Of a DNA stretch of 64,000 bases, positions 18,541 through 26,200 are shown piece after piece (the stretch's first letter is position 1; every line of letters starts with the position of its first letter). The notes under the pieces are model-generated. The model saw only the letters and a program-made list of their open reading frames with translations. It was not told the DNA's origin and did not search any database. A program made the position numbers and the translations under genes. Source of the DNA: Lachnospiraceae bacterium (GTDB taxonomy: Bacteria > Bacillota > Clostridia > Lachnospirales > Lachnospiraceae); NCBI GenBank assembly GCA_021202075.1, contig JAJQDT010000173.1:6572-70571 (forward strand), given 5' to 3'.

Positions 18541-18690
18541 TTTCTTTATCTATTTCGAACGTACTGAATGAATATATTATCTGTTTCCGAATGGCCTGAA
18601 TATATGATTCTGGATAAAACGATGGTTGACTTCGCAGGGAGAAACCATTCTTAAAGCAGAGAGAAGCCATCCGTAAAATATCGGGGAGAA

Positions 18691-19305
18691 TCAGAAAAAG
18701 CGATAAACTCCGAATACTTTCCCGAGAATCATCAGGTTGTCTCTCACAATAATCGGATCCATCGAATCGTTCTCCGGCTGGAGACGGATATAGCCATTCT
18801 CTCTGTAAAAGGTCTTTACTGTGGCAGAATCATCGATCAATGCAACGACGATGTCCCCATTCTGCGCGGTCGGCTGCTGGCGGACCAGAACGCAGTCCCC
18901 ATCCAGAATGCCGACATTGATCATGCTGTCGCCCTTCACATGGAGGATAAAGGACTGTTCATTCGGCATATACTCAGCCGGAATCGGAAAATAGCTGTCG
19001 ATATTCTGCTCAGCCAGAATCGGCTGACCGGCCGCAACGGTGCCGACGACCGGCACATTCACCATCTCGCAGCGTAGCATCTGAAACGAATCGTCCAGAA
19101 TCTCAATCGTGCGCGGCTTCGTCGGATCCCTGCGGATATACCCATTTTTCTCAAGGGACTCCAGATGAGAGTGGACGGAAGAGGTGGACTTTAAGTGTAC
19201 TGCCTGACAAATCTCGCGCACAGACGGCGGAAAGCCCCGATGCAGTATCTCATCCTTTACATAATCCAGAATTTCCTGTTGCTTTGGTGTGATTGTTCCC
19301 GGCAT
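18691..19305 (-). CDS. lexA: SOS repressor LexA
   Basis: 204-aa repressor of the DNA damage response. N-terminal winged helix ([41 protein letters not shown]) and C-terminal self-cleaving peptidase with the Ala-Gly site ([12 protein letters not shown]), catalytic Ser in GDSMINVGI and Lys in [15 protein letters not shown] 19305 is chosen: GGGAGG lies nine bases ahead and proteins of this family start [10 protein letters not shown]; the upstream ATG 19326 has no site. The promoter region holds two operator-like palindromes. Confidence 0.97.
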   Translation of the reverse strand: MPGTITPKQQEILDYVKDEILHRGFPPSVREICQAVHLKSTSSVHSHLESLEKNGYIRRDPTKPRTIEILDDSFQMLRCEMVNVPVVGTVAAGQPILAEQNIDSYFPIPAEYMPNEQSFILHVKGDSMINVGILDGDCVLVRQQPTAQNGDIVVALIDDSATVKTFYRENGYIRLQPENDSMDPIIVRDNLMILGKVFGVYRFF

Positions 19306-19320
19306 TGAAAGATACCTCCC

Positions 19321-19376
19321 GTACATATGTTTTTCTCAGTATAGCACAGCATCAGGGAAAAAGCAAACAAATGTTT
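19321..19376 (-). promoter_or_regulatory. lexA promoter with two LexA-box-like palindromes
   Basis: On the minus strand TTGCTT (19361-19366), 17-bp spacer, TATACT (19338-19343). The palindrome AAACAAATGTTT (19365-19376) covers the -35 and ACATATGT (19323-19330) lies past the start site. The first fits the Gram-positive GAAC-N4-GTTC pattern with changed end bases, so LexA probably represses its own gene. Confidence 0.65.
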
Positions 19377-19420
19377 CCTTTTCTTCATGAAAGATTAATA
19401 TTTCCATCGGAAAAGCTTTC

Positions 19421-19449
19421 TTGTATTCCTGGCTCTCTGATGCTATACT
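19421..19449 (+). promoter_or_regulatory. Promoter of the DUF1002 gene
   Basis: TTGTAT, 17-bp spacer, TATACT. The leader would be about 125 bases before ATG 19582. Confidence 0.65.
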
Positions 19450-19581
19450 GGCTGCATACGGAGGTTCTGGCTTCTTTCGTCGTGATGATAAACGGGATGA
19501 GGCGGAACAATCCGGCAGCTTTCAGCATTTTCACGTTAATGTTCATTCAGAACATACGAAGTCAGAAAAGGAGAGTAACGT

Positions 19582-21669
19582 ATGTTAAAAAAGAAGATAG
19601 CGGCAGTGATGCTAAGTGCGGCCGTTCTGGCTGCAGCGATTCCGTCCGTGCCCGCGATGGCGGACAGCCAGAAGGTTGTGACGCTCGGCGCGAATCTTTC
19701 CGAAGATCAGAAGACCATGATTCTCAAATATTTCGGGGTGTACGGCGAGGCAAATATTGAGATGCTGACCATCACCAACGAGGATGAGAGAGAGCACCTT
19801 GGCTCTTACATTCCTCTGGAGCAGATTGGGACAAGGACATTCAGCTGTGCGCTGGTGAACCCGACCACGTCCGGCGGCATTCAGGTGAAGACGGCGAACC
19901 TTACCTATGTGACGAGCAATATGATTGCCTCGACCCTTTCTACCTCCGGTGTGACGAACTGTGAGGTGCTCGCGGCAGCTCCGTTTGAGGTGTCTGGTAC
20001 AGGAGCACTCACCGGAATTCTGATGGCCTATGAGACCGCATCCGGTGAGACTCTGGATGAGGAGAAAAAGGAGGCAGCGACGCAGGAGCTTGTTACCACG
20101 ACGAGCATTTCAGACAGTGTAGGACAGGCGGAGGCGACACAGATTGTCAATGAGACAAAGATACAGGTGATTGAGGGGAATGTGGTCAGCGCTGACGAGA
20201 TCGAAGTGATTGTTGACGAAGTAGCAGAAGAGGAGGATGTCACGCTTTCCGATGAGGATCGCGCACTTCTGGTTGAACTGCTTGAAAAAATCGCGGAGCT
20301 TGATTATGACTATGAGGAAATGAGCACAACACTGGAGCGAGTGCAGGAAAACGTGAGCGCCGAGATTTCTTCTGATAATTCGTCAGAAAGCAGCAGTACT
20401 TCGGACAGCTCGAACTCCACCTCCGTGGATATCAACATTGAGATTTCCAACGATTCCTCCTCAAGTTCGGAATCAAATTCAGAATCTTCCTCAGATTCAT
20501 CGAGCTCCACTTTATCGGAGGACAGTATTTTGCTGAATACGGATGACTCCGCATTAGGTGAGGACGTCGTATTTGACGCGACGGATGACGCCGCTCTGGA
20601 GGGGACGACCACGGACACATCCGATGAGACCGAAGCGGCATCGGCCCAGAGTGAGACTGCAGCGGAATCTGAGACCGCCGCCCAGACGGAAGAGACCGCT
20701 TCTTCGAGTGATGACTCCGGTTTGGAGATTACCGTGTCGGATTCTTACAGCAGCGATGGTTCATCTGACAGCTCGGAGGATTCGTCCTCAGATACTTCCG
20801 ATACAGCTACAGAAGCAGAAGCTTCCCAGGCAGAAGATTCCACGGATGTTACCGTTGACGACACAGGTGATACAGAAGCAGCGCAGGCAGAAGCGGACAC
20901 TGAAGCTGCAGCAGAGATTGATACAGAAGCAGCTTCCGGTACACAAATAATTTCCGTTTCTGAGCTGGTTCTTGCGCCGGATACGGAAGAAGAGGACGAC
21001 ACTGAGAATGCATCCGTTCCAGCCGGTCAGAATTACCTGACCATTTCTGTCGGCCGTACAGACCTGGTGGCGGGAAGCGGTTCGATTTCCCTGTACAATC
21101 TGGCAGACGGTTCTCTGATTGAGGAAATCCAGATGAGTGATACGACAAAGGTTGTATCGGAATCGATTACCGATCTCGAAGTGCTCGCGGATTATGGCTG
21201 GACCGAAGGAACTGAGTTCCGTATCTATCTGAGCAGTCCGCTGGAGCCGGATATGTCCTATTATGTATTGATTGGCGATGACGTGCTGACGACCGCGGAC
21301 GGCAGCGCAGCGGTGCAGCCGTCACTGGATGCGGAAGCGACCAGCTGGCAGTTCGACACAGACAGCTACGGCATCGGTCTTACAGAAGATGTGAATGGCA
21401 TCACGGCCGGAAGTACCGTAAACGGAATTCTTTATATGGATACCTCCGTTTCCAGCTATGCGGTCATTGACAGCATTATCGTGGATGGTGCAGACGTTAC
21501 CGGCGCAACTGTGATTGATGTGAACAGCGGCGAAACTGACAGCTTTGCATTCCAGATCACCTTTGCTCAGAGCGGCGAAACAGAGATTCATGTATCTTAT
21601 TATGATACAGTGGATGTGAGCACTCAGCAGCTGGTGGCGGAAGCGACTTACACCGTAACCGTAAAATAA
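19582..21669 (+). CDS. Secreted DUF1002 (YpuA-like) protein with acidic Ser/Asp/Thr-rich linker
   Basis: 695-aa exported protein. Signal peptide: MLKKKIAAVMLSAAVLAAAI with AMA-D cleavage near residue 27. Residues about 30-265 form a DUF1002 domain (VVTLGANLSEDQKTMIL, the LVNPTTSGGIQVKTANLTYV and TAGLTG-like GTGALTGILMAYE segments). Residues 270-480 are an extreme low-complexity linker, nearly all Ser, Asp, Glu, Thr and Ala. Residues 485-695 look like two beta-sandwich domains. No LPXTG or C-terminal TM segment. GGAGAG precedes ATG 19582. The acidic linker suggests a wall-spanning spacer or calcium binding, which is inference. DUF1002 function is unknown. Confidence 0.87.
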   Translation: MLKKKIAAVMLSAAVLAAAIPSVPAMADSQKVVTLGANLSEDQKTMILKYFGVYGEANIEMLTITNEDEREHLGSYIPLEQIGTRTFSCALVNPTTSGGIQVKTANLTYVTSNMIASTLSTSGVTNCEVLAAAPFEVSGTGALTGILMAYETASGETLDEEKKEAATQELVTTTSISDSVGQAEATQIVNETKIQVIEGNVVSADEIEVIVDEVAEEEDVTLSDEDRALLVELLEKIAELDYDYEEMSTTLERVQENVSAEISSDNSSESSSTSDSSNSTSVDINIEISNDSSSSSESNSESSSDSSSSTLSEDSILLNTDDSALGEDVVFDATDDAALEGTTTDTSDETEAASAQSETAAESETAAQTEETASSSDDSGLEITVSDSYSSDGSSDSSEDSSSDTSDTATEAEASQAEDSTDVTVDDTGDTEAAQAEADTEAAAEIDTEAASGTQIISVSELVLAPDTEEEDDTENASVPAGQNYLTISVGRTDLVAGSGSISLYNLADGSLIEEIQMSDTTKVVSESITDLEVLADYGWTEGTEFRIYLSSPLEPDMSYYVLIGDDVLTTADGSAAVQPSLDAEATSWQFDTDSYGIGLTEDVNGITAGSTVNGILYMDTSVSSYAVIDSIIVDGADVTGATVIDVNSGETDSFAFQITFAQSGETEIHVSYYDTVDVSTQQLVAEATYTVTVK

Positions 21670-21761
21670 AGATTGCAATGGCGATAGAAAAAATGATCAA
21701 ATAAATGTTTGTTAAATAATAAGTAACACTAAATTAAAAATCAAGATAAAAATCAAGGAAG

Positions 21762-21812
21762 AACTCCTGACCGGACAAATTCTACCGAATTCAACCGGCA
21801 GGAGTTTTCTTA
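21762..21812 (+). terminator. Terminator of the DUF1002 gene
   Basis: Stem AACTCCTG (21762-21769) / CAGGAGTT (21799-21806), extended by CCGG/CCGG inside with a one-base bulge, then TTTTCTTAT. Confidence 0.85.
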
Positions 21813-21837
21813 TACATTCAATAATTGCAGATTCCAT

Positions 21838-22015
21838 CATGATAGGTTTCGTCATGAGACATTTCAGTCATTATACGTTTCAATCATGGACGTTTCAAGC
21901 ATTACTCCAACAGGTCGAAAGCTGAACACCCGACGGAAATTTGCAGGGGACATTCGCGCAGAGATCAGATCATTCGCTTGAGGCCATTCACTGAGGTCAT
22001 CCACAGGCAGTCATT
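21838..22015. repeat. Degenerate 13-16-bp tandem repeats upstream of the recombinase
   Basis: Units beginning CAT and containing TTTCA recur every 15-16 bases from 21838 to about 21905 (CATGAGACATTTCAGT, CATTATACGTTTCAAT, CATGGACGTTTCAAG). A second run with 13-14-base spacing covers about 21981-22015 (CATTCGCTTGAGGC, CATTCACTGAGGT, CATCCACAGGCAGT). No gene is visible here. Confidence 0.6.
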
Positions 22016-22020
22016 TTTTC

Positions 22021-22048
22021 TTGACAAAATGAAAAGAAGAGGTATAAT
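22021..22048 (+). promoter_or_regulatory. Strong promoter 275 bp upstream of the recombinase gene
   Basis: TTGACA (22021-22026), 16-bp spacer, TATAAT (22043-22048). Both hexamers match consensus. The transcript would start near 22055 and run into the inverted repeat at 22077-22155. Confidence 0.75.
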
Positions 22049-22076
22049 CATACATAAGACATCTATACGACAAACA

Positions 22077-22217
22077 CATGTTTTTTTTATAGATTGGGCA
22101 TATAAGAACTCAGATAATTCAGATTTGCCAAGCCCAATCTAATAAAAAAAACATGGCATATTAGAAACTTACCGATTTATTCACAGGCACTCAATCTAAT
22201 TAAAAAGACATGGCGTA
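22077..22217. repeat. Three-copy repeat: 23-24-bp inverted pair plus a direct third copy
   Basis: Arm 1 at 22077-22099 (CATG, eight T, AT, AGATTGGGC) pairs with arm 2 at 22132-22155 with one base gap, loop 32 bases. A third copy at 22192-22217 matches arm 2 (22135-22160) at 23 of 26 positions in the same direction. It could form a cruciform or a long RNA hairpin. It is not a normal terminator because T runs are on the wrong side for both strands. Confidence 0.8.
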
Positions 22218-22323
22218 ATTCTTCCAACGAGGTTTGTGATGTGCTTTCCGGACGTATATATGAAATAACCATGTCAGATTTTGGAGTCTGAATCCTGTAT
22301 AATATATAGAAAGGACGACATTT

Positions 22324-23382
22324 ATGAATAACAATACGACATACCATGAACAGGTCAATGTTGATAATGTGCTGCGGCTGCGCGAGGTTCTGAAGACGCT
22401 GCCGGGATTTGCGAAGGATTATTTCCGCGCAATTGAGCCGACGACTTCGACGCGTACCAGGATTTCCTATGCCTATGATATCCGGATTTTTTTCCAGTTT
22501 CTGGTATCGGAAAACCCGCTGTTCCGGAACCGGGATTTGACCACGCTGACGGTTGATGTGCTGGATCAGCTGCAGGCGCTTGACATTGAGGAATATCAGG
22601 AATATCTGAAGGTGTATTCGGATCAGGAAAATAAAACGGTTACCAATGGGGAACGCGGGCTGAAACGCAAAATGTCTGCTTTGCGGAGTTTTTATGCCTA
22701 TTTTTATAAACGGGAAATGATTCATACGAATCCGACGCTGCTCGTGGATATGCCGAAGCTTCATGAGAAGGAAATTGTCCGGCTTGACGCCGATGAAACC
22801 GCGGAGCTGCTGGATTATATTGAGCATTGCGGGGATACGCTGAGCGGCCAGAAAAAGGTCTATTATGAAAAAACAAAGGTTCGGGATCTGGCGATTGTCA
22901 CCCTGCTGCTCGGCACCGGGATCCGTGTATCGGAATGTGTCGGCCTTGATGTCAATGATATTGATTTTAAAAACAACGGGATCCGTGTTGTGCGAAAAGG
23001 CGGATCGGAAATGATGGTTTATTTTGGGGATGAGGTAGAGACCGCCCTTCGAAATTATCTGGAGGACCGGAAATCCATCACGCCGATTGCCGGTCATGAG
23101 AACGCACTCTTCTATTCTACCCAGCGGCGCCGGATTGGCGTGCAGGCGGTTGAAAACATGGTAAAAAAATATGCCCGCGAAGTTACGACAACTAAGAAAA
23201 TCACACCGCACAAGCTGCGCAGTACCTACGGCACCAGCCTGTATAAAGAGACGGGCGACATCTATCTGGTCGCGGATGTGCTCGGACATAAGGATGTCAA
23301 TACAACCCGGAAACACTATGCCGCGATGGATGATGACCGCCGCCGCAAAGCAGCCGGCGCGGTGAAATTGAGAGAAGGATAA
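22324..23382 (+). CDS. XerS-like tyrosine recombinase
   Basis: 352-aa site-specific recombinase. The N-terminal SAM-like DNA-binding region is long (about 1-170), as in streptococcal XerS rather than the 295-305-aa XerC/XerD. All catalytic residues are present: R201 (TGIRVSE), K225 (VRKGG), H296 and R299 (PHKLRSTYG), H322 (LGHKDV) and nucleophile Y332 (RKHYA). AAAGGACGACA precedes ATG 22324. There are no phage genes or excisionase around it; neighbours are housekeeping genes. This favours a chromosome-dimer or local recombination role over a prophage integrase. Palindromes immediately downstream are candidate target sites. Confidence 0.88.
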   Translation: MNNNTTYHEQVNVDNVLRLREVLKTLPGFAKDYFRAIEPTTSTRTRISYAYDIRIFFQFLVSENPLFRNRDLTTLTVDVLDQLQALDIEEYQEYLKVYSDQENKTVTNGERGLKRKMSALRSFYAYFYKREMIHTNPTLLVDMPKLHEKEIVRLDADETAELLDYIEHCGDTLSGQKKVYYEKTKVRDLAIVTLLLGTGIRVSECVGLDVNDIDFKNNGIRVVRKGGSEMMVYFGDEVETALRNYLEDRKSITPIAGHENALFYSTQRRRIGVQAVENMVKKYAREVTTTKKITPHKLRSTYGTSLYKETGDIYLVADVLGHKDVNTTRKHYAAMDDDRRRKAAGAVKLREG

Positions 23383-23387
23383 AAATT

Positions 23388-23413
23388 GTTTACATAATTT
23401 TCTTCTGTAAATC
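23388..23413. other. Candidate recombinase core site (dif-like)
   Basis: Starts six bases past the recombinase stop: GTTTACATAA, then TTTTCT, then TCTGTAAATC, with inverted arms TTTACA / TGTAAA. GTTTACATAA equals the reverse complement of the XerD half-site of bacterial dif (TTATGTAAAC), and ATAATTTTCTT recalls the streptococcal XerS site as I remember it. The gene-strand switch occurs here. This is a hypothesis. Confidence 0.35.
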
Positions 23414-23423
23414 AAAAATATCC

Positions 23424-23466
23424 CCAAAAAATCAGGTTTACATAACTTATTTTTGTAAACCTGATT
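23424..23466 (-). terminator. Terminator of dtd, in the convergent gap
   Basis: Perfect 13-bp stem AATCAGGTTTACA (23430-23442) / TGTAAACCTGATT (23454-23466), with six T after it on the minus strand. The stem also contains GTTTACATAA, so a recombination-site role is possible too. Confidence 0.75.
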
Positions 23467-23572
23467 GCATTATTATGATTTCAAGCATTGGATTATTTGC
23501 TGTGATTGCCTGTTTTTGATTGCCTGCTGTATATCCGTGAACAAATCTGGCTGCGATCAGTCAACATCGGTC

Positions 23573-24010
23573 TTAACTCTCCAGCAAAATGGTGAATGGT
23601 CCCTCGTTGCAAAGGCTGACCTTCATTTTTGCGCCAAATATGCCTTTTTCTACAACAGGAACGGATTTTTTACACTCAGCGATAATATATTCATACAGCT
23701 CTTCCGCTGTTTTCGGATCTCCGGCATTGACGAAAGATGGGCGGTTTCCTTTTTTGCAATCTGCATAGAGGGTAAACTGTGAAATCAAAAGCAGTCCGCC
23801 TCCGACGTCCGTTAAAGACAGGTTAATCTTTCCCTGCCCGTCCGGGAAAATGCGCAGCCCGATCATTTTTTTGATAAGCCTGTCCGCTTCCGTGCGCGTG
23901 TCGCCCTGGCCGACGCCGATCAGAACCATGTATCCCTTATCAATTGCACCGACCGTTTTTCCATCTACTTCCACGGATGCTTCCGATACTCTTTGAATGA
24001 CAAATTTCAT
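23573..24010 (-). CDS. dtd: D-aminoacyl-tRNA deacylase
   Basis: 145-aa dimeric enzyme that hydrolyses D-amino acids, and glycine mischarged on tRNA-Ala, from t[21 protein letters not shown] opens the family; [11 protein letters not shown] is the SQFTL active-site motif and [12 protein letters not shown] carries the Gly-cisPro loop. Start 24010 is chosen because family similarity begins there and GGAG lies upstream; the frame extends to 24115 without similarity. A dispersed R2 repeat occupies the leader just upstream of the ribosome site. Confidence 0.95.
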   Translation of the reverse strand: MKFVIQRVSEASVEVDGKTVGAIDKGYMVLIGVGQGDTRTEADRLIKKMIGLRIFPDGQGKINLSLTDVGGGLLLISQFTLYADCKKGNRPSFVNAGDPKTAEELYEYIIAECKKSVPVVEKGIFGAKMKVSLCNEGPFTILLES

Positions 24011-24027
24011 ATAAAGTACCATCTCCT

Positions 24028-24076
24028 TTATTCCCGCGAAGCAACGAGCCAAGTAGCCGTGCTTGCACGGATATTT
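24028..24076. repeat. Dispersed repeat R2, copy 1 (dtd leader)
   Basis: Shares about 45 bases with 35393-35440: TTATTCCCGCGAA, CAACGAGCC, then the hairpin CCGTGC-tt-GCACGG and ATATT. On the minus strand the hairpin comes first and the element ends about four bases before the dtd ribosome site. Confidence 0.8.
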
Positions 24077-24092
24077 GGCGACTGCCGCGAGG

Positions 24093-24160
24093 GTCAAATA
24101 CCCCGATGCTTGCATCGCTGCAAATTTGATGCCCCGTATGCTTGCATCGGGGTATTTGAC
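24093..24160. repeat. 17-bp perfect inverted repeat beside R2
   Basis: GTCAAATACCCCGATGC (24093-24109) and its exact reverse complement at 24144-24160, loop 34 bases that itself contains GATGCTTGCATC-like pieces. A stable hairpin on either strand between rluD and dtd. Confidence 0.85.
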
Positions 24161-24265
24161 TTAGAACATAAAGACAAACCAGCGGATTCTCTGCGGTATC
24201 TCAATGATTCCGCAGACTTCTATTAATTACGTATCATCTGAAAAATATAGTCATCCGTGTAATTT

Positions 24266-25255
24266 TCAGACCGATGCCTCGCGCAGCTGTTCCAGAAGCT
24301 TTTCAAAGTAGTCGGGCAGAGGCGCTTCCACTTCGATGTACGTTCCCGTTCTCGGGTGAACGAGACCGATCGTCATGGCATGGAGCGTCTGCCCCACAAG
24401 CCCGGGAACCGGACATTTGGCGGGACCATAGACATCGTCTCCCAGGAGCGGATGTCCAATGCTTTTCATATGAACGCGAATCTGATGCGTTCGTCCGGTC
24501 TCCAGCTGGCACTCGATGTAAGTGAACTGAGAAAAGGTTTCCAGTACATGATAATGAGTGACGGCGTCTTTGCCATCCGGCACATTTACAGCCATTTCTT
24601 TGCGCCGCTGCGGATGACGCCCAATGGCAGCATGGATGGTTCCGTCCTCGGTGATCCTGCCATGGACGATGGCGCGGTATTTGCGGGTAATGGAATGCTC
24701 CTTGAGCTGGGCCGCGACCGAGCGGTGGGCGGCATCGTTTTTGCACACAATCAGAGAGCCGGTTGTGTTGCGGTCGATGCGGTGGACAATACCGGGGCGA
24801 AGCACGCCGTTGATGCCGGAAAGGCTTCCATTGCAGTGATACAGCAGTGCGTTCACCAGTGTACCGCTATAATGGCCGGCGGCCGGGTGGACAACCATCC
24901 CCTTTGGCTTGTTCACAATGATCAGTTCTTCATCCTCATACAGAATATCGAGCGGGATGTTCTCCGGCTGAACGTCAAGCAGCCGGACCGGTGGAAAGTC
25001 AATACGAATCCGGTCGCCTGCCTGCACCTTCTCTCCGGTTTTCGCATAGTTCCCGTTAATCGTTACGGCTCCGTCACGAATCAGATTCTGCAGATAAGAC
25101 CTGGTATAGTCCTCATAGCGGGCGGACAGCAAACGATCAAGCCGCTGTCCGGATTCGATATCAGCAGCACAAAATTCTTCTGTGGCCGTTTCAGATGAGG
25201 CACCGTTTTTCTCTTCTCTTACTTCTTCTTTTGCTTCGAAGTTGTTTTGTTTCAT
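24266..25255 (-). CDS. rluD: RluD-family 23S rRNA pseudouridine synthase
   Basis: 329-aa enzyme with an N-terminal S4 RNA-binding domain (QRLDRLLSARYEDYTRSYLQ) and the RluA/RluD catalytic domain. Catalytic Asp lies in HRIDRNTTG; GRTHQIRVHMKSIGHPLLGDDVYG is the other signature. It probably makes pseudouridines in helix 69 of 23S rRNA, as RluD does. The Lys/Glu-rich first 30 residues are not part of a domain. Start 25255 is taken because GGTGAGG lies about nine bases upstream; 25273 is an alternative. It follows lspA, an order common in Firmicutes. Confidence 0.94.
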   Translation of the reverse strand: MKQNNFEAKEEVREEKNGASSETATEEFCAADIESGQRLDRLLSARYEDYTRSYLQNLIRDGAVTINGNYAKTGEKVQAGDRIRIDFPPVRLLDVQPENIPLDILYEDEELIIVNKPKGMVVHPAAGHYSGTLVNALLYHCNGSLSGINGVLRPGIVHRIDRNTTGSLIVCKNDAAHRSVAAQLKEHSITRKYRAIVHGRITEDGTIHAAIGRHPQRRKEMAVNVPDGKDAVTHYHVLETFSQFTYIECQLETGRTHQIRVHMKSIGHPLLGDDVYGPAKCPVPGLVGQTLHAMTIGLVHPRTGTYIEVEAPLPDYFEKLLEQLREASV

Positions 25256-25460
25256 CCGTCCCGTCCTCACCATTTTGTCTGGTACTTCTATAAAAAAGCC
25301 ATACTTCGCATAGAATCGCGGATTTGCCAGACTTGAAGAAGTACGCCTTTTTACATAAATGCATTTAAATTAATAAATTGGTTTACATAAAATTATTCTG
25401 TCGATATATCAATGGAAAAACGGAAAATCATCAGCCAGATATACAAACGAATAAAAAAAG

Positions 25461-26006
25461 TTACTGGCTGTGAATCTTTAGAAACGCAAAGTCTTCTGTT
25501 CGGTAAACCGTAAAGAGCAACAATACGGCCAGCCCTGCCCCCACGCATACATAGCAGTCTGCGAGATTGAACACCGGAAAATCAATCAGGGAAAAATACA
25601 GAAAATCCGTGACGTAGCCGCGCGCCAGACGATCGATCATGTTTCCCGAGGCGCCCGCTGCGATCGTTATGCATACTATGCGAAGAAAATGGTAATGACT
25701 GCTTTCGGGAAGGTGGATATAAGTGTAAACTGATATCGCAAGGATAATGACTGCGATCACAACGAATAAAACCTGACAATTGTTCAGCATACCAAACGCC
25801 GCCCCGCGGTTTTCCACATAATACAGCTCAAAGACACCAGGGATCAGCCGGATTCCGGACGTGCCGGCAAGATTCATCCAGGCCAGATACTTGGTAAACT
25901 GATCCGCAGCGAGCAATAGAAGCAATAGAACAATGCCCATGGATTGAAACAAATAAAATTTATTGGATTTCTTCTTCGTGTTAATTTTACAGAACCTCCA
26001 GTTCAC
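25461..26006 (-). CDS. lspA: Lipoprotein signal peptidase (signal peptidase II)
   Basis: 181-aa inner-membrane aspartyl protease that cleaves prolipoprotein signal peptides. Four TM segments are visible. Catalytic Asp residues are in GNMIDRLARGYVTDFL and FNLADCYV; VENRGAAFGML is the other conserved loop. The frame starts with GTG 26006, giving an unusual basic MNWRFCKINTKKKSNK head. That head is encoded by the last unit of the 16-bp repeat array upstream, so the start may have been remodelled; ATG at residue 23 would still keep TM1. Confidence 0.93.
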   Translation of the reverse strand: MNWRFCKINTKKKSNKFYLFQSMGIVLLLLLLAADQFTKYLAWMNLAGTSGIRLIPGVFELYYVENRGAAFGMLNNCQVLFVVIAVIILAISVYTYIHLPESSHYHFLRIVCITIAAGASGNMIDRLARGYVTDFLYFSLIDFPVFNLADCYVCVGAGLAVLLLFTVYRTEDFAFLKIHSQ

Positions 26007-26172
26007 AGGCTCCCCAGTTTACAGGCCTTTCGGTTTACAGGATATCTAATTTACAGGAGATTTGGTTCACAGAATCTCTTATTTAAAGAATCTTCAGATA
26101 CCAGAACATCCAATTTCCAGGATATTCAGATACCAGGAACTTCAGTTATCCGGATATCCTCTTTATAGAATG
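25983..26172. repeat. Degenerate 16-bp tandem array, about 12 units
   Basis: Units such as AGTTCACAGGCTCCCC, AGTTTACAGGCCTTTC, GGTTTACAGGATATCT, AATTTACAGGAGATTT and AGATACCAGGAACTTC follow each other with a 16-base period. The array fills the gap between aroB and lspA and enters the first codons of lspA. The sequence is unlike any other array in the window. Confidence 0.85.
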
Positions 26173-26200
26173 GACATCCGAATTTGTTTCGGGTTCCGGG

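Noticed and set aside
22324-23382. Prophage or integrative element integrase
   Set aside because: No phage, conjugation or excisionase genes and no tRNA target; neighbours are housekeeping genes.
22177-23427. 416-codon open frame antisense to the recombinase gene
   Set aside because: Shadow of a GC-biased gene; the plus strand encodes an intact recombinase and the antisense product has no recognisable motif and no ribosome site.
23430-23466. 13-bp palindrome as the main recombination site
   Set aside because: It has a T run on the minus strand and sits after dtd, so a terminator explains it; the 23388-23413 palindrome is the better site candidate.
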